Shown: positions 40,999 to 51,075, numbered from the stretch's first letter. The stretch is 64,000 bases of DNA from Actinomycetes bacterium (GCA_021793175.1 JAJYTH010000005.1:1-64000), one strand, 5' to 3'. The notes: generated from the letters alone by a model not told the origin. Numbers and translations are program-made.

Positions 40999-41787
40999 TC
41001 AGCCGTTCCGACGGTCCCGCCACGCCAGCCACTCCCGCAGCTGGCCGAGGTCGTAGTCGGGGCCGCTGGCGCTCACCGTGAACAGCGTGATGCCGAGATC
41101 CGCCAGTTGATCACCGTTCTCGGACGGCGAACCCGACGCGCCGACGGAGAGTTCGATCTCCGCCGGGTCGCGGCCCACGTCCGCGCAGTGTTGTTCGAGG
41201 ATCCCGATCTTCCGTCGAGCCACTTCGACGTCGCCCCAGCTGTGCCAGATGTCGGCGTGCCGAGCCACCAGCCGCAGTGTCTTCTTCTCCCCGCCGCCGC
41301 CGATGAGCACGGGAATCTTGCGCGTCGGTGCCGGGTTGAGCTTCTCGAACCGCTGCTCGATTCGGGGCAGGGCGTTGCCGAGGTCGGCGATCCTGCTGCC
41401 CGCCGTGCCGAACTCGTAGCCGTACTCCACGTAGTCCTTCTCGAACCACCCGGCCCCGATACCGAGGATGAGCCTGCCTCCGCTGATGTGGTCCACAGTG
41501 CGGGCCATGTCGGCCAGCAGCTCGGGATTGCGGTAGCTGTTGCAGGTCACGAGCGCGCCGATCTCGACCCGGGACGTCGCCTCGGCCCAGGCGCCCAGCA
41601 TGGTCCAGCACTCGAAGTGCTTGCCCTCGGGATCACCGCTCAACGGGTAGAAGTGATCCCAGTTGAAGACGATGTCCACCCCGAGCTCCTCGGCCTCCGC
41701 CACCGCCCGGCGGATATCGCCGTAGTCGGCGTGTTGCGGCTGGAGCTGTAACCCGATACGGATCAGCCGTCCTGTCGTGGTCGTCAT
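40999..41787 (-). CDS. LLM class F420-dependent oxidoreductase
   Basis: RIGLQLQPQHADYGDIRRAVAEAEELGVDIVFNWDHFYPLSGDPEGKHFECWTMLGAWAEATSRVEIGALV. Confidence 0.9.
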   Translation of the reverse strand: MTTTTGRLIRIGLQLQPQHADYGDIRRAVAEAEELGVDIVFNWDHFYPLSGDPEGKHFECWTMLGAWAEATSRVEIGALVTCNSYRNPELLADMARTVDHISGGRLILGIGAGWFEKDYVEYGYEFGTAGSRIADLGNALPRIEQRFEKLNPAPTRKIPVLIGGGGEKKTLRLVARHADIWHSWGDVEVARRKIGILEQHCADVGRDPAEIELSVGASGSPSENGDQLADLGITLFTVSASGPDYDLGQLREWLAWRDRRNG

Positions 41788-41858
41788 GTTCTCCGACCTT
41801 ACTGGCGTGCGAAGTGGACGGCGCGGTTCGACGCGGGCTCGCCCTCCGGCGGTGGACG

Positions 41859-42944
41859 TCAGGACGTTCTGCGAGTCGCTCGGTCCGCGAGTTCGACGAG
41901 CCGTTGCGCGGCGGGTTCGGCGAGGGAAGCCTTGCGGAGTGAGGACAGCGCGTTGTCGGTCATCGCCTCGATCCGGCGTTCCACTTCGGCCACCGCGCCG
42001 ACGTCGACGAGCACTTGCCGCACGTCGTCCACTTCCGCGTCGGTCAGTTCCACCTCGCCCACCGCTTCGGCGATCACTTTCCGCTCGTTCTCCCGGCCCT
42101 GCCGCTCGGCGTAGTCCAGGCCGAGCGCCAGCAGCAGGGTGCGCTTGCCTTCGCGGAGGTCGTCCCCGGCGGGCTTACCGGTGACGGACGGATCCCCGAA
42201 CACACCGAGCAGGTCGTCCCGAAGCTGGAAGGCGACCCCGAGTTCACCACCGAAGTCCAGCAGCGCGTCGATGAGCTCGCGGTCGGCTCCGGCGAGCGCG
42301 GCCCCCAGGTGGAGGGGCCGCTGCACGGTGTAGGCGGCGGTCTTGAGCCGGTCGACCCGCAGCGCGGCCTCCGCGGAGGTGTCCCCGGTGGCCTGCGTGT
42401 GGACGTCGAGGTACTGCCCGGCCAGGACCTCGGTGCGCATGGCCCGCCACGCGGGACGCGCGGCCGCGACCGTCGCGTGAGGCAGACCGCATTCGGCGAA
42501 CATGTCCTCGGCCCAAGCCAACGCCAGATCCCCGATGAGCACGGCGGCGGCCCGCCCGAACGCTTCCGCCGAGCCGAGCCAGCGCTCTCGGGTGTGTCGA
42601 GCAGCGAAGGCCACATGCACGGTGGGTGAGCCACGGCGAGAATCCGAGGAGTCGATGACGTCGTCGTGGATCAGCGCGCACGCCTGGATCAGCTCCAGGC
42701 TGGCCACGGCTCGGAGCACTCCCTCGGCCTCGTCCGAGTCCGGAGCGCCACCCGCGCCGCGCCATGCCCACCAGGCGAAAGTGGGTCGTAGCCGCTTGCC
42801 GCCTCCGAGCACGAAGTCGCTCAAGGTGGACACGGCCGGGCCGAACGTCGGCTCGACGCGGAGAATCGATTCCCCGGCTTGGTGGAGGAAGTCGCTCAGC
42901 ACGCGCTCGAGCTCGGACGGCAGGTCAGCGTCGAAGACGGGCAT
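41859..42944 (-). CDS. Polyprenyl synthetase (GGPP synthase, IdsA-like)
   Basis: LGGGKRLRPTFAWWAW; IHDDVIDSSDSRRGSPTVH; FQLRDDLLGVFGD; GGAGGT RBS before ATG 42944. Confidence 0.93.
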   Translation of the reverse strand: MPVFDADLPSELERVLSDFLHQAGESILRVEPTFGPAVSTLSDFVLGGGKRLRPTFAWWAWRGAGGAPDSDEAEGVLRAVASLELIQACALIHDDVIDSSDSRRGSPTVHVAFAARHTRERWLGSAEAFGRAAAVLIGDLALAWAEDMFAECGLPHATVAAARPAWRAMRTEVLAGQYLDVHTQATGDTSAEAALRVDRLKTAAYTVQRPLHLGAALAGADRELIDALLDFGGELGVAFQLRDDLLGVFGDPSVTGKPAGDDLREGKRTLLLALGLDYAERQGRENERKVIAEAVGEVELTDAEVDDVRQVLVDVGAVAEVERRIEAMTDNALSSLRKASLAEPAAQRLVELADRATRRTS

Positions 42945-43011
42945 ACCTCCATCGTCCCAGGCGGGCATAAATCGATGTCACCCATATGCATGAAGGGGGT
43001 AGCGTGCCGGC

Positions 43012-44688
43012 ATGAGCGTCCACAAGATCAGCGACCAGTTCGTCGACGACTACGCCGCAGCGGAACCCATCCTGGCGACCTACATCGGCGTCGGCGACCA
43101 CGATGACCAGCTCACTGACTTCTCACCCGAAGGACACGCGGCGAGGGCTGCGATCCAGCGCAGGGCCTTGAACGACATGAAGGCCGCGGAACCGGCCGAC
43201 GACGGCGAGCGGGTGGCCAAGGCAGTCTTCATGGAGCGGATCAGCAACGAGTACGCGATCCACGACGCTGGGCTCGACATCGCGTCGCTGAACACCATCG
43301 CCAGCCCCGTGCAGGACGTGCGCGAGGTGTTCGACCTCATGCCGACGGACACGCCGGAGCACTGGGAGACGATCGCCGCCCGGATGTCCCAGGTGCCTTC
43401 CGCGCTCGACGGTGTGCGGGCCTCACTGTTGGCGGCGTCCGAGGCGGGCAGGGTCTCCGCGCTGCGGCAGGTCACCAAGGTGGCCGAACAGGCCGACTAC
43501 TGGGCGGGAATGAGCGGTGGAACGGGCTACTTCGACAAGCTCGTCGCCGGTGCCGGCGGCGTGGAAGGTGTTTCCGACACCCTGAAGCAGAAGCTGCGGA
43601 ACACGGCGCGTGAGGCGCAGGAGGCGTACGCCGAACTGGCCGGTTTCCTGCGGGCCGAACTCGCCCCCAAGGCCCCCTCGAAGGACGCCGTCGGCGAGGA
43701 GAACTACCGGCTGTGGTCCCGGTACTTCCTCGGCGCCGACCTCGACCCGCGTGAGGCGTACGAATGGGGGTGGGAGGAATTCTTCCGCGTGGAGCGGGAG
43801 GCCAAGGAGGTCGCGAACCGCATCAAGCCCGGCGCGACGCTGGCGGAGGCCGCCGCCGCTCTCGACGCCGACGCCCGGTACAAGGTGCACGGCCAGGCCC
43901 GGTTCGAGGAATGGATGCAGAACCTGTCGGACGAGGCGCTGTCGGCGTTGAGCGGCACGCACTTCGAGACCTCCGACCGGCTGCGGGCCCTGGAATGCAA
44001 GATCGCGCCACCCGGGGGACACGTCGGCGCGTACTACACCGGTCCGAGCGAGGACTTCTCCCGGCCGGGCCGGATGTGGTGGTCGGTGCCCGCCGACAAG
44101 GAGGAGTTCTCCACGTGGCGGGAGGTCACCACCGTCTACCACGAGGGCGCCCCGGGGCATCACTTGCAGATCGCGACGGCGGTGCAGGAGCAGTCGCTGA
44201 ACCGGTTCCAACGGCTGCTCGCCTCGACCTCCGGCCACGCCGAGGGTTGGGCGCTCTACGCGGAGCGGCTGATGCGGGAGCTGGGTTTCCTCTCCGACGA
44301 CGGAGACCTGCTGGGCATGCTCGACGCTCACCTGTTCCGCGCGGCACGGGTGATCGTGGACATCGGCATGCACCTGGAACTGGAGATCCCGGCGGGCACG
44401 GGTTTCCACGAGGGCGAGCGCTGGACCCCGGAACTGGGCCTGGAATTCATGCTCACCCGCACGATCACCGATGCCGAACACGTGCACGACGAGATCGACC
44501 GTTACCTGGGCTGGCCGGGGCAGGCGCCCTCCTACAAGCTGGGCGAACGGCTGTGGCTGCAGGCCCGCGAGGACGCCCGTCGTCACCAGGGTGAGGTGTT
44601 CGATCTCAAGGACTTCCACACCAAGGCCCTGCGGCTGGGAGGCATGGGTCTGGACACGCTCAAGGAGCAGCTCACGGCGCTGATGTGA
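43012..44688 (+). CDS. DUF885 family protein (M1-like zinc hydrolase-like)
   Basis: TTVYHEGAPGHHLQIATAVQEQSLNRFQRLL; GHAEGWALYAERLMRELGF. Confidence 0.92.
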   Translation: MSVHKISDQFVDDYAAAEPILATYIGVGDHDDQLTDFSPEGHAARAAIQRRALNDMKAAEPADDGERVAKAVFMERISNEYAIHDAGLDIASLNTIASPVQDVREVFDLMPTDTPEHWETIAARMSQVPSALDGVRASLLAASEAGRVSALRQVTKVAEQADYWAGMSGGTGYFDKLVAGAGGVEGVSDTLKQKLRNTAREAQEAYAELAGFLRAELAPKAPSKDAVGEENYRLWSRYFLGADLDPREAYEWGWEEFFRVEREAKEVANRIKPGATLAEAAAALDADARYKVHGQARFEEWMQNLSDEALSALSGTHFETSDRLRALECKIAPPGGHVGAYYTGPSEDFSRPGRMWWSVPADKEEFSTWREVTTVYHEGAPGHHLQIATAVQEQSLNRFQRLLASTSGHAEGWALYAERLMRELGFLSDDGDLLGMLDAHLFRAARVIVDIGMHLELEIPAGTGFHEGERWTPELGLEFMLTRTITDAEHVHDEIDRYLGWPGQAPSYKLGERLWLQAREDARRHQGEVFDLKDFHTKALRLGGMGLDTLKEQLTALM

Positions 44689-44704
44689 GCGGGTCGACGG
44701 AAAG

Positions 44705-44746
44705 GAGCCGGAAAGGCCGCCCGACACCCGAAGGCCTTTCCGGCTC
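44705..44746. terminator. Bidirectional hairpin between convergent genes, touching the stop codon of the exchanger gene
   Basis: GAGCCGGAAAGGCC...GGCCTTTCCGGCTC, 14-bp perfect arms. Confidence 0.85.
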
Positions 44747-46112
44747 ACTTCCCGGTGAGACGCAGGGACTCCTGCTCGTCGGCCCGCTGCAACGCGTCGT
44801 ACGGGGTGGCCAACCCGTCGCGGATCACCCGTCCGAGAGTGCGGAACCGGTAGCTCAGCAGCCCGATCGACAGTGCCACGTACACGGCGCTGAGCACCGC
44901 GATGATGACGCGGTCGACTTCCGTGGGCAGCACGATGCTGGTGATGAACTGGGTGAGGAACAGGACGAGCAGCACCGTGGCCCACCGCGCCGTCATCGTC
45001 AGCGACACCAGGATGGACACGGCGAACAGCGACTGTGCGGCGGTGAGCATCAGTTCGAAGCGCTGGTGCGGGTCGATCGGAAGCCCGTCGAAGGAGCCGC
45101 TGGAGACGGCGAAGACGAGTGGGATGGTGCCCACCAGCAGGGTCCACTGGTTGACCTTGCTGGAGATCAGTGTCCCGAGCGAGGAACTGGCGTGCAGTTT
45201 CCACGCGAACAGGCACGCGACGATCAGTTCCGGTGACTCGCTGGCCAGCGGCGCGACCCACTGCACGAGCAGGAAGTGGTCGATCCCCAGTTCGGTGCCC
45301 GTCTCCACCAGGTTGTGGGCGAAGTGTTCGGCGGTCGCGAGGATCACCACGGCGGCGTAGCCGAACATGAAACCGTAGAGCCAGCGCCGTGCCGACTTCG
45401 AGTGCGAGCCGACCCATGCCGAGGTGCCCGTGAGGTCGGGTTCCTCAACCGGCGCCTTCGCCAACCGCAACGCGTACGCCACGAACAGCGACACCAGCAC
45501 CGCGGCGTCCACCAGCGTCAACGAGTGCCGCAGCGGGAAGTGCAGCGAGTACAGGGTCGCCGCTCCCAGGAAGACGAGCTCGACCGACATGCGGCGCGGC
45601 AGTTTCACCCAGCCGACGTGGGTGGACGGGGTGCTCGTCCTGCCGTGGCGCCGTGCCCACAGCACCGCCAGCGTCGCCACGAGCACCACCAACGGCCAAC
45701 CGACACCGACGAGGATCCGGTTCGCTCCCGTCATGTTCGCCAACGCCAGTGAACACGGGTTCGAGCCTTCACTTCCGGCCATACAGTGCCCGTGTTCGGC
45801 GTTGATCAGCCCCGCACGCATGGTGAACACGAAGTCCACGGCGTACTCGGGCAGTACGGCCAGGAACGCCAGCAGGGCCAGGGCGAGGCCCCCGTTGATG
45901 TCGACCTGCGCCGCTTCCGCCGCCCACGACAGGATGAAGGCCGCGCCGATGATCGCGATTCCGTAGATCAGGGCCGCCAGCGGCGCGACGACCTGCGGGT
46001 GTGGCAGTCCGAGATAGTCGGCGCCGCCCAAGTACAGCCCTGGGGTCGCGACGAGGACCGCGATGGGCAAGGGCGGTGTCAGGCGGTGAGCAGCGTCCGG
46101 CACCCGTCTCAC
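44745..46112 (-). CDS. Sodium/calcium exchanger-like (CaCA) membrane protein
   Basis: Two homologous alpha-repeat-like regions (LPEYAVDFVFTM; ASESPELIVACLFAW); ~10-11 TM. Confidence 0.82.
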   Translation of the reverse strand: MRRVPDAAHRLTPPLPIAVLVATPGLYLGGADYLGLPHPQVVAPLAALIYGIAIIGAAFILSWAAEAAQVDINGGLALALLAFLAVLPEYAVDFVFTMRAGLINAEHGHCMAGSEGSNPCSLALANMTGANRILVGVGWPLVVLVATLAVLWARRHGRTSTPSTHVGWVKLPRRMSVELVFLGAATLYSLHFPLRHSLTLVDAAVLVSLFVAYALRLAKAPVEEPDLTGTSAWVGSHSKSARRWLYGFMFGYAAVVILATAEHFAHNLVETGTELGIDHFLLVQWVAPLASESPELIVACLFAWKLHASSSLGTLISSKVNQWTLLVGTIPLVFAVSSGSFDGLPIDPHQRFELMLTAAQSLFAVSILVSLTMTARWATVLLVLFLTQFITSIVLPTEVDRVIIAVLSAVYVALSIGLLSYRFRTLGRVIRDGLATPYDALQRADEQESLRLTGK

Positions 46113-46327
46113 ATTCCCGGCGAAGTTATGATCAAAACAACTCTGCGCATCGCTGTCCCCTGGGCGGTCCTATGCTTAGGATCACGCCATGCGGTCCGGT
46201 CCTCTCACTCCGTCGTCCCGAAGCCTCTGACGCGGGTGGCTCGAACGACCGGCCGACTGGCCGACCGTGGCCGCCTGTTCCGCCCGTGCCCCCGTGTCCG
46301 TCCTTCTCGACGTTGGAGCGCGTCCCC

Positions 46328-47350
46328 ATGTCCTCGCTCGGCGTTTCTCGGCCGCGTGCGGCCTCCCTCAGCCTGGTCACCGCCGGAGTCCTGTGGGGTA
46401 CCGGCGGCCTTGCCGGAGCGGTGCTGTCGGAACGGGCCGAGTTGTCCTCGACCACGGTCGCGGTGTACCGACTGCTGTTCGGTGGTGCCTTCGCCCTGCT
46501 GTTGTCGGGGAGCACGGGCCGTTTGCGCTGCCTACCCCGCACAGTCGAGGTGGGGCGGAGGCTGCTCGTCACCGGCGTACTGCTGGCCGTCTTCCAGGCG
46601 TGCTACTTCGGTGCGGTGACTCTGACCTCGGTCAGCGTCGCCACCATGGTCACCATCGGCAGCGTTCCCGTGTTCGTCGCCCTCGCGAGCACGGTGCTCG
46701 ATCGGCACACCGTCGACCTGCCCACGGCGGTGGCCGTGGGCAGCGCGGTGGTGGGTCTGGTCCTGTTGAGCTGGTCGCCCGGTGAGGTCGTCGACACCGG
46801 GAATTTGGTCGGCGGACTGGTGTGTGCCCTCGTCTCCGGGGCGAGTTTCGCGACGTTGACCCTGGTGACCCGCAGGCCCGTGCCGGGGCTGGACTCGCTG
46901 CGCACGACGGCGTTCGGTTGTCTCGTGGGCGGGGTGTTGCTGGTGCCGATGGCGGCGTGGTCGTCGGGTCGGCTCTCCGAACTGCTGCCGCCGGCGCGAC
47001 TCGACGTGGCGCTCCTCGCGCTCTACCTGGGACTGGTTCCCACGGCGGTGGCCTACGCCGCCTACTTCCGCGGACTCGGCGGAGCCCGGCCGGTCGTGGC
47101 GGCGTTGTCCGCGTTGCTGGAGCCGCTCACGGCCGCGGTGCTGGCCGCGGTACTGCTCGGAGAGGACCTTGGCGTCGTCGGATGGTGCGGTGCCGTACTG
47201 CTCGTCACCGCGGTGGCGAGCAGCTACCTGCGTCCGACCCACCGAAGCCCCGAACCGTCGAAGTCCTCCGAAGTCCGCCGAGGCCCGTCGAGGCCGTTGA
47301 AGCAGGAGCGTGAATCCCGTTACTCTCCGCGCGACGACACGAAAAGGTGA
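46328..47350 (+). CDS. EamA/DMT family transporter
   Basis: LSLVTAGVLWGTGGLAGAVLSERAELSSTTVAVYRLLFGG; LVPTAVAYAAYFRGLGGARPVVAALSALLEPLTAAVLAAVLLGE. Confidence 0.92.
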   Translation: MSSLGVSRPRAASLSLVTAGVLWGTGGLAGAVLSERAELSSTTVAVYRLLFGGAFALLLSGSTGRLRCLPRTVEVGRRLLVTGVLLAVFQACYFGAVTLTSVSVATMVTIGSVPVFVALASTVLDRHTVDLPTAVAVGSAVVGLVLLSWSPGEVVDTGNLVGGLVCALVSGASFATLTLVTRRPVPGLDSLRTTAFGCLVGGVLLVPMAAWSSGRLSELLPPARLDVALLALYLGLVPTAVAYAAYFRGLGGARPVVAALSALLEPLTAAVLAAVLLGEDLGVVGWCGAVLLVTAVASSYLRPTHRSPEPSKSSEVRRGPSRPLKQERESRYSPRDDTKR

Positions 47351-47356
47351 TGCGCG

Positions 47357-47821
47357 GTGGAACTACCGGAACCCGGCCTCGACCGGGTCGCCCACGTGCG
47401 GGTGGAACTCGGCGACCTCCTCACGGTGGGACCCACCGCGATGGGACTCCGCCGTATCGTGCCGATCGTCGGTGGCCGTATCGACGGTGACCGGTTGAGC
47501 GGGGAGATCCTCCCCGGCGGTGCGGACTGGCAACTGATGCACGGCGACGGCAGTACCACGATCGACACCCGGTACACCGCTCGCACGGACGACGGTGCGT
47601 TGATCTACCTCGCCACCTCGGGGGTCCGGCACGGCCCCGCCACGGTGCTCCGACGACTGGCGGACGGCGAGCCCGTGGACCCGCGGGAGTACTACTTCCG
47701 GCTCGGGGTCCGGCTCGAAACGGGCGACGAACGGTACGCGTGGCTGACTCGCACGGTGTTCGTCGCCTACGCCGCACGGCTCGCCGACGCCGTGGCCTAC
47801 GACCTGTACGCGGTGGCTTGA
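47357..47821 (+). CDS. DUF3237 domain-containing protein
   Basis: VGPTAMGLRRIVPIVGGRIDGDRLSGEILPGGADWQLMHGDGSTTIDTRYTARTDDGALIYLATSG. Confidence 0.9.
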   Translation: MELPEPGLDRVAHVRVELGDLLTVGPTAMGLRRIVPIVGGRIDGDRLSGEILPGGADWQLMHGDGSTTIDTRYTARTDDGALIYLATSGVRHGPATVLRRLADGEPVDPREYYFRLGVRLETGDERYAWLTRTVFVAYAARLADAVAYDLYAVA

Positions 47822-47843
47822 TCTTGTTTCCGTGGTCCGGGGC

Positions 47844-48410
47844 TCACTCCAGCGGCAACGTGCGGCCCAACACGGCGAACGCGCGCGGATCGCCCGCGAA
47901 GTGGTAGTGCCGGAGTACGTCGACGAACCCCATCCTGCGGTACAACCTCCAGGCTCGGGTCGGTCCTTCCGGGGTGGAGAGCAACACGTGCCGCTGTTCC
48001 ACGCCGTCCAGCAGCGTGCGCAGAAGAGCCTCACCGAGGCCCCGGCCATGGCGGTCGGGGCGCACATGGATTTCGGTCAGTTCGAAGTAGTCGGCCAGCC
48101 AAGCATCTGCGGTGGCCTGGTCTGCGCTTTCCAGCACGCCACGGCGCACCTGTTCGTACCACCACTGGCCGGGACTGCCCTGATAACCGTAGGCCAGACC
48201 CACCAGCGTGTCGTCGGAGTCGAACGCGGCCACGCCACGCCAACCCGCGCGCAGGATGTGGGTGAGCCACATGGGCGCCCTCTGCTGCGCGGTGCCGGGT
48301 GGATAGTTCATGGCCGCCACATAGATGGCCAGGGCGTCCGGTAGTAGCGCGCGGAACTCCTCACCGGTAAGCCGAACGACGCGCTTGTGGCCGGGCGAGG
48401 TGCTGGTCAT
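47844..48410 (-). CDS. GNAT family N-acetyltransferase
   Basis: ELTEIHVRPDRHGRGLGEALLRTLLDGVEQRHVLLSTPEGPTRAWRLYRRMGF. Confidence 0.93.
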   Translation of the reverse strand: MTSTSPGHKRVVRLTGEEFRALLPDALAIYVAAMNYPPGTAQQRAPMWLTHILRAGWRGVAAFDSDDTLVGLAYGYQGSPGQWWYEQVRRGVLESADQATADAWLADYFELTEIHVRPDRHGRGLGEALLRTLLDGVEQRHVLLSTPEGPTRAWRLYRRMGFVDVLRHYHFAGDPRAFAVLGRTLPLE

Positions 48411-48739
48411 CGGGTACGGCCCTCTCGGTGCTGGATTCTGTCGCGGTGTCGGGTCGGCGCACGTGGCCGGGAAGACGGCGCGGGGGCGTCCGGCAGCCTC
48501 CCACGTCGTCTTGTGATCACGTAGGGCCTCGTCCACGAGTGTAGTGATCCGGGGCGGCAGGCCTGGGAGTACGGCGCCGATCCCTTCGCCTGAGGGTGCC
48601 CGGCCGGTGTCCGCGTGTCGCGTCGGACAGCGGCCGGATGTCCTCGGCGGTGTTCGACGGTCCGGTTTCGAGGTGCGATGCGGATCGTTCCGGTTTTCGG
48701 TCTTGAACGAAGAGGACGGACAGGATAGTGTGGACCCAC

Positions 48740-48755
48740 TCGAACGTATGTTCGA
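48740..48755 (+). promoter_or_regulatory. LexA (SOS) box
   Basis: Perfect TCGAAC-gtat-GTTCGA, 9 bp downstream of TTGAAC-N17-TAGTGT promoter-like hexamers. Confidence 0.85.
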
Positions 48756-48873
48756 GATTGTGGTGGTTGGTTCGTCGACGGGTGCGGATCGGCGAAGGGT
48801 GTTCGGCGCGATGGCGAGGGGAAGCGCCTCGCGCCGAACATCGCCGGCCTCCGCATCGGAAGGAGCTGGAGCC

Positions 48874-49377
48874 ATGACGGTCGGATTCGTGCCACATCGG
48901 CCGGAGGCGGCGCTGCCGTTCGAACCGAGACCACCCGCGTCGCCCGAAGCCGTGTCGTTGCTCGCCCAGGCCCGTCATGGGCTCGCCGAGGCCGGGCGGG
49001 AACACGCGCCCGCCGCGCGATTCGTCGCGTCGTACCTGTCGGCGCTGCGAGCGGGTGCGGCGATCCTGGTGGCGAAGGGCCGTCCCCACCGTCGGGCGGC
49101 GAAGCCGCAGAGCACCTGGACACTGCTGGCCTCGGCCGCGCCCGAGGTGGAGCAGTGGGCCGAGTACTTCGCGGCGCGCTCGGCCACCCATGCCTCGGCG
49201 CAGGCCGGCATCATGCGCGGCATCGATGCCGCGACAGCCGACGACCTGCGGCGGAGGGCGGGAGAGTTCGTCGCGTTGGCGCACCGCGTAGTGCATGGCA
49301 GCCAAGGCGAGCACGGCGCTCGAGCATCGTGCCGCGGGCCGTGGCCTCGCGCCCGACAACGTCGAGTCGCGGAATGA
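48874..49377 (+). CDS. SAV_6107 family HEPN domain-containing protein
   Basis: EAVSLLAQARHGLAEAGREHAPAARFVASYLSALRAGAAILVAKGRP...STWTLLASAAPEVEQWAEYFAARSATHASAQAG; AAGGAG RBS. Confidence 0.85.
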   Translation: MTVGFVPHRPEAALPFEPRPPASPEAVSLLAQARHGLAEAGREHAPAARFVASYLSALRAGAAILVAKGRPHRRAAKPQSTWTLLASAAPEVEQWAEYFAARSATHASAQAGIMRGIDAATADDLRRRAGEFVALAHRVVHGSQGEHGARASCRGPWPRARQRRVAE

Positions 49378-49603
49378 GGGCGATGGATGTGAAGACTACG
49401 GCTTGATGTCCGCTGTGACCGGCGGTGCGGTGCCGCTTTCCGGGCTCGGTGTCAGCCGGCGGAAGTGTCGCGCGGGGTCTGTGGCTTTTCGCCTGTTCAC
49501 AACGACGGGGTGGCCTGGGGTGGTCCGGGACCACCCTGTCGAAGGCATGGGTACGTCGGCGGCCGTGGCGCCGCCGTGGTCGACCGCTTCGGTGGGAATC
49601 GGC

Positions 49604-50389
49604 TCAGCAGGTGACGGGCACCTCTGCCCCGGCGGCGAAGGACACGTGCACATGGTCCATGTGGTTGGCCGTGGGGCTGCCCCGGTCCTCCATCAGCGAC
49701 CAGCCGTTACCACTGTTGATCCGTTGTTCCCAGATGACGTAGGTGACGCCGAACTCCTCGCGGTGAGCAACGACGTATTCCGCCAGGGCGTCGCCGACCT
49801 CGGGGCTGACCATGAAATCGAGAGCGAGTCCCAGTGGGTGATCACTCGGGTTGGAGCGCTCGGCTCGGCCACCCACGGCGTCCACATCGAACTTCGTCAG
49901 CACATGGTGGCCGACCTGTGCAACGTGGGGTTCGGTGCCCTCCAGGTCGGTCGGGCAGGGTTGGAGAGTCGACTCCGAGGATTCGGCCGGTTCGGGTGCG
50001 GCCGCCTCGGCGGTTTCGACGGTCTCCGTGGTTTCCGTGGTTTCGGGAGTCTCGCTGGTCTCGCTGGTCTTCGTCGTCTCGGTTGTCTCCGGCGCCGTCG
50101 AGGTCGTGCTCTCCGCGGTGGTCGACGATGGGGAGGACGACGACGTGGGGCTCGGGGAGCTGGATACCGGCGTGGTCTGGAGTGCCATGGCCGCGGGCAA
50201 TGCGTCTTCGTTCTGCATGAGGCCGCTGGTGGTGTGGACAGTCAATGCCAAAAGACCGGCGGCGACGGTGCCAAGTGCTGTGGGACCCATCCAGGAAGTC
50301 GCTGATCTCGGTGCGCGATGACGACCGCGATAGCGGATGCTGTAACGACTGCGTTGGCGACTACGCGTGGCTCGATGCCGCCCTGCCAT
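49604..50389 (-). CDS. Secreted/membrane-anchored protein with Thr/Ser/Glu-rich linker and conserved C-terminal domain (extensin/peptidase-M15-like HVHVSF motif)
   Basis: N-terminal TM; TTETTKTSETSETPETTETTETVETAE linker; SDHPLGLALDFMV...NHMDHVHVSF. Confidence 0.8.
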   Translation of the reverse strand: MAGRHRATRSRQRSRYSIRYRGRHRAPRSATSWMGPTALGTVAAGLLALTVHTTSGLMQNEDALPAAMALQTTPVSSSPSPTSSSSPSSTTAESTTSTAPETTETTKTSETSETPETTETTETVETAEAAAPEPAESSESTLQPCPTDLEGTEPHVAQVGHHVLTKFDVDAVGGRAERSNPSDHPLGLALDFMVSPEVGDALAEYVVAHREEFGVTYVIWEQRINSGNGWSLMEDRGSPTANHMDHVHVSFAAGAEVPVTC

Positions 50390-50529
50390 GGTTCCTTACT
50401 CCCGTGATCCTCCGGTGAGCTCAGCGCCGGTCAGATTAAGAACCGGCAACGCAGGTGTCACGAGAGAGTGGGAATAGACACAGAACTATAACGATCTCAG
50501 TGGTCGCGCGTGTCGTTGCAGTGAATGTC

Positions 50530-51030
50530 CTATCGCGACCAAAACCAGTCTTTGCTCCTGGCTTCGCGCAGTGCCTGCTTCCGCTGCTCCGGAGTCAGGC
50601 GGTCGATGTACAGTAGGCCGTCGAGATGGTCGACCTCGTGCTGGAGGCACTGCGCGAGCAGCCCCTCGCCCGACACCGTGACCGGCTCATTGCGCAGGTC
50701 CACACCTTTGACCGTCGCCCGCCGGGCGCGCACCGTGGGAAACGACAGTCCGGGAAGGGACAGACAGCCCTCCATGACCTCGTGCTTCTCCTCGGAAAGC
50801 TCAACGATCTTGGGATTCAGCACGTAGCCGATGGTGCCGTCCACGTTGTAGCTGAACGCGCGTAGCCCCACGCCGATCTGCGGCGCCGCCAACCCCGCCC
50901 GACCCGGGATGTCCACCGTGTCGAGCAGATCCTCCACGAGTGCCCGAGTCGAGTCGTCGAACGTCGTCACCGGGTCCGCGGGTGACTTGAGCACAGGGTC
51001 GCCGAAGTATCGGAGGTCACGCATCACCAT
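50530..51030 (-). CDS. def: Peptide deformylase
   Basis: GRAGLAAPQIGVGLRAF; EGCLSLPG; LLAQCLQHEVDHLDGLLYID. Confidence 0.96.
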   Translation of the reverse strand: MVMRDLRYFGDPVLKSPADPVTTFDDSTRALVEDLLDTVDIPGRAGLAAPQIGVGLRAFSYNVDGTIGYVLNPKIVELSEEKHEVMEGCLSLPGLSFPTVRARRATVKGVDLRNEPVTVSGEGLLAQCLQHEVDHLDGLLYIDRLTPEQRKQALREARSKDWFWSR

Positions 51031-51075
51031 GAAGTCCGAGCTTAGCCGCGGGGCCCGTGCCCCGATCGCACTCCG

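Noticed and set aside
50390-50520. c-di-AMP (ydaO/yuaA) riboswitch upstream of the exported protein
   Set aside because: Some GGAGGA/GGGAGTAAGG similarity but the conserved pseudoknotted core is not recognisable.
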